From contig VGXK01000117.1 of assembly GCA_016873355.1 (NCBI GenBank), positions 1-6,553 on the forward strand: a DNA stretch of 6,553 nucleotides, given 5' to 3'. This DNA is from Phycisphaerae bacterium (GTDB lineage: Bacteria; Planctomycetota; Phycisphaerae; Phycisphaerales; SM1A02). The notes beneath the pieces are model-generated. The model saw nothing but the letters and a program-made list of their open reading frames with translations, did not search any database and had not been told where the DNA came from. Position 1 is the stretch's first letter. Each line of letters opens with the position of its first letter. Of this stretch, positions 1 through 6,413 are shown piece by piece. The position numbers and the translations under genes were made by a program.

Positions 1-1205
1 CCACGGCGCGGGCGTCGTTCCTGGCCGCGATGAGCCACGAGATCCGTACGCCCATGACCGCGATCCTCGGCTTCGCCGACGTGATCGACGAGCACGGCGG
101 CGTCGACGCCGGCACGCGCACCGCCGCCGAGTCGATCCGCCGCAACGGCGAGCACCTGCTCAAGATCGTGAACGACATTCTCGATCTCTCGCGCATCGAG
201 GCGGGCGCGATGACGATCGAGGAGATCGCGGTGGCGCCGCTGGAGATCGTGCAGGAGGTGGTCGCGTCGCTTCGGCCGCGCGTGCGCGGCAACGCCACGG
301 AGCTGGTGGTGGAGCTGCTCTCGCCGGTGCCCGCGCTCATTCGCAGCGATCCGACACGATTGCGCCAGATCCTCTTCAACCTGGTCGACAACGCCATCAA
401 GTTCACGGAGCGCGGCTCGGTGCGCGTGGCGCTCGAGCGAGGTCCCGGCGAATCGCTTCGCGTGCACGTGAGCGACACCGGCATCGGCATTCCGCCCGAG
501 CAGATCGATCGGGTCTTCCGGCCGTTCGCGCAGGCGGAGCCGAGCACGGCGCGGCGATTCGGCGGCACCGGACTCGGTCTCGACATTTCGCGCCGGCTGG
601 CGCGCATGCTCGGCGGCGAGATCACGGCGAGGAGCACGCCCGGACGCGGATCCACGTTCTCGCTGGAAGTGAGCACGGGGCCGCTCGCGGGCGTGCCGGC
701 GATCGCGTCGATCGGCGATTCGCGCGGTGCGTTGTCGGGCGCGGCGAGTCGTTCCGGCGCCGCCGGCTCGGGCGTCGGCGCCGGGGCGGGCACCGCCGCG
801 CGAGGCGCGGGATCGCGCCCGCTTCGCGTGCTGCTCGCCGAGGACGGCGCCGACACGCAGCGCCTGGTGCGGCATCACCTCGAGCGCGACGGCATGCGCG
901 TGGAGACGGCCGTGAACGGCCGCGCCGCCGTCGATCTGGCGATCTCGGCGCGACGGCGCGGCGAGCCCTTCGACGTGATCCTCATGGACCTCGAGCTTCC
1001 CGAGATGGACGGCGTCGAGGCGACCCGCGCGCTGCGCGAGCGCGGCTATGCGGGTGCGATCGTCGCGCTCACGGCACACGCCGACGGCCCGGCCCGCGAG
1101 CGCTTCCACGGAATCGGCGTCGACGCGATCCTGCCGAAACCGATCGAGCGAACGCGCCTGCTCGACGCGGTCCGTCGCAGCGCGACGAGTCGAAGTACGG
1201 GCTGA
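1..1205 (+). CDS. Hybrid sensor histidine kinase with C-terminal receiver domain (5' truncated)
   Basis: This is the 3' part of a two-component hybrid kinase. The frame is open to the window edge (frame 3), and TARASFLAA precedes the first Met at nt 30, so the true start and any PAS or other sensor domain lie outside. Numbering from that Met, the HisKA dimerisation motif MSHEIRTP puts the phospho-accepting His at residue 3. The HATPase domain follows, with an N box NLVDNAIKF (117-125), a G1 box DTGIGIP (149-155) and a G2 box GGTGLGL (178-184). An Ala/Gly/Ser-rich linker covers about 225-262. The receiver (about 265-385) has the acidic pair E271/D272, phospho-accepting Asp320 in ILMDLELPEMDG, Thr348 and Lys370, so every catalytic residue I looked for is present. 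Family knowledge predicts autophosphorylation at His followed by transfer to the internal Asp or a partner. One small oddity is GLGLDISRRL, where Ala is usual in place of Asp. It ends in TGA and converges with gene A. The input signal and downstream partner are unknown. Confidence 0.95.
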   Translation, partial: TARASFLAAMSHEIRTPMTAILGFADVIDEHGGVDAGTRTAAESIRRNGEHLLKIVNDILDLSRIEAGAMTIEEIAVAPLEIVQEVVASLRPRVRGNATELVVELLSPVPALIRSDPTRLRQILFNLVDNAIKFTERGSVRVALERGPGESLRVHVSDTGIGIPPEQIDRVFRPFAQAEPSTARRFGGTGLGLDISRRLARMLGGEITARSTPGRGSTFSLEVSTGPLAGVPAIASIGDSRGALSGAASRSGAAGSGVGAGAGTAARGAGSRPLRVLLAEDGADTQRLVRHHLERDGMRVETAVNGRAAVDLAISARRRGEPFDVILMDLELPEMDGVEATRALRERGYAGAIVALTAHADGPARERFHGIGVDAILPKPIERTRLLDAVRRSATSRSTG

Positions 1206-1232
1206 CGCCGGCGTCCGCCTGGCGCGCCGGTG
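1206..1232 (+). terminator. Possible terminator hairpin after the kinase gene
   Basis: Directly after the kinase TGA, 1206-1214 can pair with 1224-1232. This gives about 9 base pairs, two of them G-U, around a 9-nt loop. There is no U tract, so it does not fit the classical intrinsic terminator, and in DNA this GC-rich such a stem can arise by chance. Position is the main support: it lies immediately 3' of one gene and in the convergent spacer. Confidence 0.25.
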
Positions 1233-1258
1233 CGAGCGGATCGGGCGCCGCCGACGCG

Positions 1259-1272
1259 CGGTTCTCGAACCG
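1259..1272 (-). terminator. Possible terminator stem-loop just after gene A
   Basis: The sequence cggttctcgaaccg is a 6-bp inverted repeat around 2 nt, in practice a 5-bp stem with a 4-nt loop. It begins one base downstream of the gene A stop codon. It is symmetric, so it could act for either convergent transcript. No T-rich tail follows on either strand. The remaining 68-nt spacer (1206-1273) holds no gene. Confidence 0.25.
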
Positions 1273-1273
1273 A

Positions 1274-2911
1274 TCAACCCCAGTTGCCGAGCAGTTCGCC
1301 GAGGTCGTCGCCGTCCACGACGCCGTCGCCGTTGAGATCGGCGGGGCAGCCAGCGCACGCGCCCCACTGACCGAGCAATGTTCCGAGGTCGTCGCCGTCG
1401 ACGCCGCCGTCGCCGTTCAGATCGCCGAGCGCCGCGCATTCGTCGGGCACGCCGTCGTCGTTGAGATCGCTGAGCGTTCCGGCGGCAAGGTCGTCCACGT
1501 CGGCGACGCCGTTGCCGTCGCAATCCGGCGCGGCACCCCAGAGTCCCAGCCAGAACTGCGTCGCGTGAATGACCTCGGCCTGGAAGGTGCCGCAAAGCGC
1601 CAGTCGGTCGCCGGTGAGCAGCGACGCGTCGCTCATCGAGTGATTCGCGCCCGCGTTCACCCATTGCTGATTCAGGAGCGATCCGTCGCTTGCCGCGTAT
1701 CGCAGGAAGCGCAGCCCGTTCTCCGTCGGCGGATTGCCTCCGGTGGCGCGCACCGAAGGGCCGACCACGAACGGATCGCCGGACGCGTCGAGTTCGATCG
1801 ACCGTGCCTCGTCCTGTCCGAACACCGGCTCGCCGAAACTCTTCGTCCACTGGATCGCGCCGATGGCGTTGGCGCACGCCGTGAGCATGTCGAAGTACTG
1901 CGCGTTGTCGTAGAGAAACCCCGCGGCGTATGCGCGTCCGGAGGAATCCACCGCGAGCGAAAGGAATCGATCGACGCCGGGCAGATTCCAGGTGGCCGCG
2001 AAGTTCAACGAGCCGCTCGAGGAGTATCGCGTGATCGTGGCGTTCTCTTCGCCTGTGAAGCCGACCGTCGAAGCCCCGACGAAATAGACCGAGTCGGCGG
2101 GCCCGAGCTTCGCGTCGAACACCACATCGCCCGGGCTGAAGCCGGCGCCGTCGTGCGCCACGGTCCAGAGCACGTCGCCGGCGGAGTTGCACTTCCAGAG
2201 ACCGACATCCGTGTCGTTCGACGCCGTGGACACGAGGCCGACCAGCACTGCCGCATCCGTCGAATCGACGAGCACGAAGGAGCCGGTGTCGAATCCGTGC
2301 GCAGGACCGTCGAAGGTGCGCACCCAGAGGATGTCACCGTTGGCGCCGTCGACCCTGAGCAGCACCGCGTCGTTGAGAGTCGTGGCGCTGCTCGTGTATC
2401 CGCCCGCCAGGAGATTGCCCCCGCCGTCGAACGCGACGCTCTGCAACTGATTCTGATTCGAGCCACCGGGGTTGACGGCATGCGACTTCGACCAGAGCAA
2501 CTCGCCGTCGGCGCCGTACTTGACGATCGACATGACGGTGGCGGAGCTTCCGATCGGGAAGTAGTGACCCACCACGCCGATCGAACCGTCGTCGTGAATG
2601 GCGAGATCGCCGAGCGTGTCGGGCCCGCCGCCGGGGTTGCCCCACGACTGCATCCAGACGAGCGCGCCCGACGGCGAATACTTCGCCACGAACAGATCCG
2701 TGTAGATTCCCGAGGGTGTCGTGACGCCCGCGATCACGATCGATCCATCCGGCGCCACGGCCACGCGCGTTGCGGAATCGAGTCCGTAGTCGACGGGCCC
2801 CGGATACTCGACGAGCCAATGCATTCCGAGCGGCGGCGGCGCCGCGCCGGCGCACGCCAGGCACGCGGCGAACATGGACGCGATTCCCGAACCGATCGTT
2901 GCGTTGCGCAT
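1274..2911 (-). CDS. Secreted beta-propeller protein with dockerin-like C-terminus (paralogue A)
   Basis: The protein has 545 residues and probably acts outside the cytoplasm. Residues 1-24 form a Sec-type signal peptide (one Arg, then a small hydrophobic core rich in Ala and Cys). Cleavage is likely around AGA-A at 22-24; Cys17 and Cys20 do not sit in a good lipobox. Residues 31-460 contain about 50-residue repeats of the SBBP/delta-60 kind: D-x-x-G-x-hydrophobic-G, then a K/RY-x-x-x-G-x-LLW strand, for example APDGSIVIAG at 53-62 and ADGELLW at 134-140. I count seven full repeats plus an eighth (426-458) completed by N-terminal strand HWLVEYPGP. A calcium-binding linker runs from DCDGNG to PDEC (463-492), followed by a dockerin-like tail of two loops, DLNGDGGVDGDDL and DLNGDGVVDGDDL (497-545), separated by WGACAGC. 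The ATG at 2911 is the first in frame. It has only a weak SD (GGAA, 2919-2922), unlike B and C. It is the last gene of the set, 51 nt after B, and the most divergent. Ligand unknown. Confidence 0.9.
   Translation of the reverse strand: MRNATIGSGIASMFAACLACAGAAPPPLGMHWLVEYPGPVDYGLDSATRVAVAPDGSIVIAGVTTPSGIYTDLFVAKYSPSGALVWMQSWGNPGGGPDTLGDLAIHDDGSIGVVGHYFPIGSSATVMSIVKYGADGELLWSKSHAVNPGGSNQNQLQSVAFDGGGNLLAGGYTSSATTLNDAVLLRVDGANGDILWVRTFDGPAHGFDTGSFVLVDSTDAAVLVGLVSTASNDTDVGLWKCNSAGDVLWTVAHDGAGFSPGDVVFDAKLGPADSVYFVGASTVGFTGEENATITRYSSSGSLNFAATWNLPGVDRFLSLAVDSSGRAYAAGFLYDNAQYFDMLTACANAIGAIQWTKSFGEPVFGQDEARSIELDASGDPFVVGPSVRATGGNPPTENGLRFLRYAASDGSLLNQQWVNAGANHSMSDASLLTGDRLALCGTFQAEVIHATQFWLGLWGAAPDCDGNGVADVDDLAAGTLSDLNDDGVPDECAALGDLNGDGGVDGDDLGTLLGQWGACAGCPADLNGDGVVDGDDLGELLGNWG
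1317..1351 (-). repeat. Dockerin-coding direct repeat, copy in gene A
   Basis: These 35 nt encode part of the last calcium-binding loop (GCPADLNGDGVV region). They are identical to segments inside the 58-nt copies at 2984-3041 and 4732-4789. Outside this core, gene A differs from the other two copies by scattered substitutions. Confidence 0.85.
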
Positions 2912-2962
2912 GTGCGGGTTCCGATCGAGGAGGTGGTGTCGAGTTCGCCGAGACCGCGAGCC

Positions 2963-4633
2963 TTAGCCCCAGTTGCCCAGCAACGTGCCGAGATCGTCGC
3001 CGTCGACGACGCCGTCGCCGTTGAGATCGGCGGGGCAGCCGGAGCACGCGCCCCAGGAGCCCAGGAGCGCGCCGAGATCCTCGCCGTCCACGATTCCGTT
3101 GCCATCGAGGTCGCCGAATGCGGCGCACTCGTCGGGCACGCCGTCCTCGTTCGCGTCCGTGAGCGAGCCGTCCATGAGCTCGATCACGTCGATCACGCCG
3201 TTGTGATCGCAGTCGACGCTCTCGGCCCAGGCGCCGAACCAGGCATCCATCTGAAGGTTCGGATAGGTCGTTCCGCAGACGATCACGCCGCCCGCAGGCA
3301 GCGCGCACGCCTTCGCCATCCAACCGCCGGAAGGAGCCGTCACGAAACTCTCGAAGCGGCTTGCGCCGTCGTACGGGTCGTAGCCGAGCAGGCGAATGCC
3401 GCTCACCGTCTGCGGACCACCTTGACCTTGCGTCAAATGCCAGGATGAGCCTGCGACGACGACGCGCCCGTACTTGTCGACATCGACCGAAAGGCCGGAG
3501 TCGGGCGCGATGATCTGCTCGGTGAAGGTGCGCTGCCACAGCATTCCGCCGGGGCTGGTGTGGACCTTCAGGGTGATGATGTCGAGGCCGGTGACGGCGC
3601 TGATCGCGCCCGTCACATAGGTATTGCCCGCGTCGTCGACCACGACCGAATTGAAGCGGTTCTGGCCGCTCGTCTGAAGCAAGGTGGTCGTGTCCTGGCC
3701 GCCCTGCCAGTGATAGCGCACCACGATCGGTTGCTCGCTGCCCTGCGGGCTGGTGACCCATCCCGCGAACACGATCTTGTCGTCGGGCCCGAGCGCGGCC
3801 GCGGCGGCGGTTTCGCTCCATGTGGCTGCGCTGTAATTGAAGTAGCTCGACCACGCGGTTCCGCCGTTCGAAAAGAGCTTCCAGATGCCGACGCCGGTGG
3901 CGCTCGCGTTCATCTTCACGGAGCCGACCATCGCCACGGAATCGTCGGAGCCGACGACAACGAAGTTGCCCTGGTCGTGGAGATTCGCCGGGCCGTTGAA
4001 GGTCGATTGCCAGAGGTACGCGCCGGTCACGCCGTCGAACTTGACGATCGCCGCGTTGCCGCCGCCGCTCCATTGCCCCGCGCTGCCGCAGGCGTACACA
4101 TCGCCGATCGAATCGACGGCGACGGAATAGAACTGGTTGTGCCAATCCGAAGCATTGCCGATTGCGTACGGCGTCGCCCATAGGAGATCGCCGTCGGCGT
4201 CGTAGCGCACCACCACCATGGTGGTGGACGGCGTGCCGCCGTAGAAGTAGCCCGCGACGCAGATCGAGCCGTCGTCGGCGATCGCCATGCCGCCCGTGTA
4301 GTCGTTGCCGCCACTCGGGGAATCCCAGGTTCGAATCCAGAGCAAGGCGCCGCCGACGGTGAACTTGGCCACCATGATGTCGCGATCGCTTCCCGACTGC
4401 GTGCTCTCGCCCGCGATCACGATCGTGCCATCGGGCGCCGTGCGCACGATGGTCGCGACATCGTCGAGATTCACCGGGCCCGCGTATTCGACCGAGCAGA
4501 GCTGCTCGAGCGGCGGCAAGCCGGCGCTCGCGATGCTCGCGACGCCGAGCGCGGCGACGATGCTGGCGCAGCGGGTGATGCGGGTGATGCGGGTGATGCG
4601 GGCGTTTTCGACGGCGATCGAGTGCTTGCGCAT
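2963..4633 (-). CDS. Secreted beta-propeller protein with dockerin-like C-terminus (paralogue B)
   Basis: The protein has 556 residues. The frame stays open upstream to 4990, but I chose the ATG at 4633: it has a strong SD (GGAGGAG, 4639-4645, 5 nt spacing), begins a clear signal peptide, and avoids overlap with gene C. The signal peptide (1-37, cleavage probably ASA-G) has an unusually long, basic n-region with three ITR units encoded by a 9-bp tandem DNA repeat. Seven SBBP/delta-60-like repeats follow, plus a split eighth blade closed by strand QLCSVEYAGP. Example motifs are APDGTIVIAG (66-75) and DADGDLLW (145-152). The calcium linker is 474-503 (DCDHNG to PDEC). The dockerin-like tail is 507-556, with loops DLDGNGIVDGEDL and DLNGDGVVDGDDL and an intervening WGACSGC. 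It is closest to C, most clearly in WHNQ-YSVA and SGGGNAA of blade 3 and GGVI-CGT-YP of blade 8. Function is not readable; an extracellular or surface binding role is inference. Confidence 0.9.
   Translation of the reverse strand: MRKHSIAVENARITRITRITRCASIVAALGVASIASAGLPPLEQLCSVEYAGPVNLDDVATIVRTAPDGTIVIAGESTQSGSDRDIMVAKFTVGGALLWIRTWDSPSGGNDYTGGMAIADDGSICVAGYFYGGTPSTTMVVVRYDADGDLLWATPYAIGNASDWHNQFYSVAVDSIGDVYACGSAGQWSGGGNAAIVKFDGVTGAYLWQSTFNGPANLHDQGNFVVVGSDDSVAMVGSVKMNASATGVGIWKLFSNGGTAWSSYFNYSAATWSETAAAAALGPDDKIVFAGWVTSPQGSEQPIVVRYHWQGGQDTTTLLQTSGQNRFNSVVVDDAGNTYVTGAISAVTGLDIITLKVHTSPGGMLWQRTFTEQIIAPDSGLSVDVDKYGRVVVAGSSWHLTQGQGGPQTVSGIRLLGYDPYDGASRFESFVTAPSGGWMAKACALPAGGVIVCGTTYPNLQMDAWFGAWAESVDCDHNGVIDVIELMDGSLTDANEDGVPDECAAFGDLDGNGIVDGEDLGALLGSWGACSGCPADLNGDGVVDGDDLGTLLGNWG
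2984..3041 (-). repeat. Dockerin-coding direct repeat, copy in gene B
   Basis: This is a 58-nt stretch in the last dockerin-like loop of gene B. It is identical base for base to 4732-4789 in gene C, third codon positions included. It lies about 20 nt inside the 3' end of the gene. Confidence 0.9.
4571..4602 (-). repeat. 9-bp tandem repeat inside the gene B signal peptide
   Basis: The plus-strand unit gcgggtgat occurs three times in succession (4571-4579, 4580-4588, 4589-4597), followed by a partial fourth (gcggg, 4598-4602). On the coding strand it encodes Ile-Thr-Arg units at residues 13-21 of protein B. Because the unit is 9 bp, gain or loss of a copy keeps the frame and changes the length and charge of the signal-peptide n-region. 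Confidence 0.95.
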
Positions 4634-4638
4634 GGTGG

Positions 4639-4685
4639 CTCCTCCCACCGGAATCCACGAGATCCGTGCCGGGCGCGCCCGACGA
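4639..4685 (-). promoter_or_regulatory. Leader of gene B with Shine-Dalgarno, duplicated in gene C
   Basis: Read toward gene B, this block holds a GC-rich palindrome (cgggcgcgcccg, 4670-4681), a conserved run (atctcgtggattccggtgg, 4645-4663) and SD GGAGGAG (4639-4645), 5 nt before the ATG. The same elements occur in the same order at 6356-6401 before gene C, with one 1-nt indel beside the SD. The SD is clear. Whether the rest acts as promoter, operator or mRNA element is unknown; I see no convincing -10 box. Confidence 0.6.
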
Positions 4686-4710
4686 ATTCGCTCCGTTGCG
4701 CCGACGGCGC

Positions 4711-6348
4711 TCAGCCCCAGTTTCCGAGCAGCGTGCCGAGATCGTCGCCGTCGACGACGCCGTCGCCGTTGAGATCGGCGGGGCAGCCGTCGCACGCTCC
4801 CCAGCCTCCGAGCAGCTCGCCGAGATCGCTGCCGCCGATTTCGCCGTCGCCGTTCAAATCGCCGAGCGCCGCGCACTCGTCGGGAATGCCGTCGCCGTTC
4901 AGGTCGTGCAGCGTGCCGAGGTCGATGTCCACCGAGTCCGTCACCCCGTTGTGGTTGCAGTCGAACTCGGGGCGCCAGCGTCCGATCCACGAGTTCTGGC
5001 CCTCCTCGTCGCTTGGATAGGAGGTGCCGCAGATGATCACGCCGCCGTCGGGGAACGGCACGACGCTCTTCATCCAGTGGCTCGGGCCGAGACCCTGGAA
5101 GCTCTGCCAGAGAAGCGTGCCGTCGTCGGCGGTGTAGTGCAGCACGCGCATGCCGTTCTCCAGCGGCGGTCCGCCCTTGCCCGCCCCGCCGCCTTGGAGC
5201 AGTCGCTGCGACGGACCGCCAACGATCGGATCCCCGTCCAGATCGAGCTTGAGCGAGAGTGCGTAGTCGGAGCCTGCGCCGGGATCGCCGTACAGGCGCT
5301 TCCAGATCACGGCGCCGGCGGGACTCACCTTGTAGAGAACGAAGTCGCTCTGCTGCGCGCCATTTTCTTCCTGACCGGCCGCGAATGTGTTTCCGTCGTC
5401 GTCGCGAACCACGCAGAAGAGTCGATGGTCGTCGGGCACGCCGAGTGCAAGCGAGTAGATATCGTCGCCGTCGGCGTCGTAGCCGACGATCAGATGCTGG
5501 TCACCCGAGCCCGCGTAAACCCAGCCGACCATCGTCACCGACCCATCGGGCGCGATCGCGGCATCACCGAGGTACTCCTCCCCGCCGGGCGCCGCCTGGT
5601 GATTGCGCGCCCAGATGAGCGATCCATCGGGGGCGCACTTCCAGAGACCAAGATCGCTGTCGTAGTTCGGCCCGCCCCACTCGCCGGCCATGATCAGGTT
5701 CCCGTCGAGGTCCACGAAGACCTTCGCGCCGTGGTCCCGCTCGCTGCCGGGACTGCTGAACTGCTGGGCCCACAGCAGGTCGCCGTTTGCGCCCGACACC
5801 TTGAGCAGCGCGGCGTTGCCGCCGCCGGAGTAATGCCCGGTCTGTCCGCACGCGACGATGTCGCCGTTCGCGTCGAGCGCGACGGAATAAAGCTGGTTGT
5901 GCCAACCGGCGCCGGTCGTGTACGCGTGCGTTCGCGCCCAGAGGAATTCGCCCGAGCTGCTCCACTTGGTGACGAGCATCGTCGTCTCGGAGCCGCCGCC
6001 GTAGTAGTAGCCCACGGCGGCGAGCGAACCGTCACCGGCCATGGCGACGGAGGCGACGTAGTCGTTGCCGCCGGTCGGGCTGTCCCAGGTGTCGAACGAG
6101 AGCAGCGCGCCCATGGGCGAGTAGCGGGCGACGAAGAGATCCTGGTCGAAGCCGCTCATGCCGGTCTGTCCGACGAGCACGATGTTCCCGTCGGGCGCGA
6201 TGCCGGCGTACTCGCTCGTGTCGTACGCGAAGGGCGCCGGTCCGTCGTACTCCACGAACCAGGTCATCTCGAGTTGAGGCGACGCGGCGACGCTGCGGGC
6301 AATCAGCAGCGCGGCGGTGGCGGAAACGATCGCGATGGGCTTGCGCAT
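4711..6348 (-). CDS. Secreted beta-propeller protein with dockerin-like C-terminus (paralogue C)
   Basis: The protein has 545 residues and is the first gene of the probable operon. The frame is open back to 6462, but the ATG at 6348 has SD GGAGGAG (6356-6362, 7 nt spacing) and starts a typical signal peptide (MRKP, hydrophobic core, likely cleavage VAA-S after residue 22). A start at 6462 would also overlap the divergent sigma-factor start. Residues 28-458 are a propeller of SBBP/delta-60-like repeats, seven full plus a split eighth closed by TWFVEYDGP. Motifs include APDGNIVLVG (51-60), DANGDIVACG (159-168) and APDGSLIW (239-246). The calcium linker is 463-492 (DCNHNG to PDEC). The dockerin-like tail is 496-545: loop one DLNGDGEIGGSDL has Gly505 where the paralogues have Asp, loop two DLNGDGVVDGDDL is canonical, and WGACDGC joins them. 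Repeats of this kind are common in secreted bacterial proteins with no single function, so a binding or scaffold role is inference. Confidence 0.9.
   Translation of the reverse strand: MRKPIAIVSATAALLIARSVAASPQLEMTWFVEYDGPAPFAYDTSEYAGIAPDGNIVLVGQTGMSGFDQDLFVARYSPMGALLSFDTWDSPTGGNDYVASVAMAGDGSLAAVGYYYGGGSETTMLVTKWSSSGEFLWARTHAYTTGAGWHNQLYSVALDANGDIVACGQTGHYSGGGNAALLKVSGANGDLLWAQQFSSPGSERDHGAKVFVDLDGNLIMAGEWGGPNYDSDLGLWKCAPDGSLIWARNHQAAPGGEEYLGDAAIAPDGSVTMVGWVYAGSGDQHLIVGYDADGDDIYSLALGVPDDHRLFCVVRDDDGNTFAAGQEENGAQQSDFVLYKVSPAGAVIWKRLYGDPGAGSDYALSLKLDLDGDPIVGGPSQRLLQGGGAGKGGPPLENGMRVLHYTADDGTLLWQSFQGLGPSHWMKSVVPFPDGGVIICGTSYPSDEEGQNSWIGRWRPEFDCNHNGVTDSVDIDLGTLHDLNGDGIPDECAALGDLNGDGEIGGSDLGELLGGWGACDGCPADLNGDGVVDGDDLGTLLGNWG
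4732..4789 (-). repeat. Dockerin-coding direct repeat, copy in gene C
   Basis: This is identical over all 58 nt to 2984-3041 in gene B and shares a 35-nt core with gene A (1317-1351). The flanking linker and the first dockerin loop are similar but not identical. It could reflect recent duplication, gene conversion or strong codon bias on an invariant peptide. Confidence 0.9.
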
Positions 6349-6355
6349 GGCGGAA

Positions 6356-6401
6356 CTCCTCCACCGGAATCCACGAGATTCGGGGTTGGCGCGCCCGGCG
6401 A
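6356..6401 (-). promoter_or_regulatory. Leader of gene C with Shine-Dalgarno, duplicated in gene B
   Basis: Toward gene C this region shows the octamer palindrome GGCGCGCC (6388-6395), then the run atctcgtggattccggtgg (6361-6379, 19 of 19 identical to the gene B copy), then SD GGAGGAG (6356-6362), 7 nt before the ATG. Aligned with the B copy, the distal 22 nt (6380-6401) match at 16 positions. Similarity then stops. The SD is a firm call; any further regulatory role is inferred from conservation alone. Confidence 0.6.
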
Positions 6402-6413
6402 GCCCCCGACAAT
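6386..6413 (+). promoter_or_regulatory. Weak candidate promoter for the sigma-factor gene in the divergent spacer
   Basis: TTGGCG (6386-6391) and GACAAT (6408-6413) are separated by 16 nt and resemble sigma-70 -35 and -10 boxes, with four of six matches each. It sits 37 nt upstream of the plus-strand ATG. Planctomycete promoters are poorly defined and the region is GC-rich, so this may be chance. The rest of the 6349-6450 spacer holds the gene C leader and no gene. Confidence 0.2.

Larger units (their letters stand above)
1274..6348 (-). other. Tandem three-gene operon of propeller/dockerin paralogues (C-B-A)
   Basis: Three same-strand paralogues of 545, 556 and 545 residues sit head to tail with 77- and 51-nt spacers and no other gene between them. 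Each has the same domain order: signal peptide, eight-repeat propeller, calcium linker, two-loop dockerin-like tail. Four cysteines at equivalent positions in the linker and tail are conserved in all three (464, 492, 519, 522 in A and C; 475, 503, 530, 533 in B). Co-transcription is inferred from spacing. B may also have its own promoter in its duplicated leader. Confidence 0.75.

Noticed and set aside
30..1205. Kinase gene starting at the ATG at 30
   Set aside because: The HisKA motif begins exactly at this Met, and the frame continues upstream with residues typical of the same helix, so it is an internal Met of a truncated gene.
1274..1540. Repeated gtcgccgt-rich tracts in gene 3' ends as a non-coding repeat family
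   Set aside because: They encode the D-x-N-x-DG calcium loops of the tail and linker. The periodicity is explained by the protein repeats.
1565..3448. 627-codon open frame on the plus strand, antisense to genes A and B
   Set aside because: It spans the end of one gene and the start of another on the opposite strand, is rich in Arg, Ala, Val and His without domain patterns, and lacks a ribosome site. Long antisense frames are expected opposite GC-rich genes with strong third-position bias.
4571..4602. CRISPR-like or regulatory iteron array
   Set aside because: The units are 9 bp with no spacers and lie in frame inside a coding region, so this is a coding microsatellite.
2334..4658. 774-codon minus-strand frame across genes A and B
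   Set aside because: It is very Arg-rich and crosses the boundary between two well-supported genes in a different frame, so it is a shadow.
4634..4990. N-terminal extension of gene B to an ATG at 4990
   Set aside because: The extension is Arg-rich, overlaps the 3' end of gene C, and would bury a clear signal peptide and strong SD at 4633.
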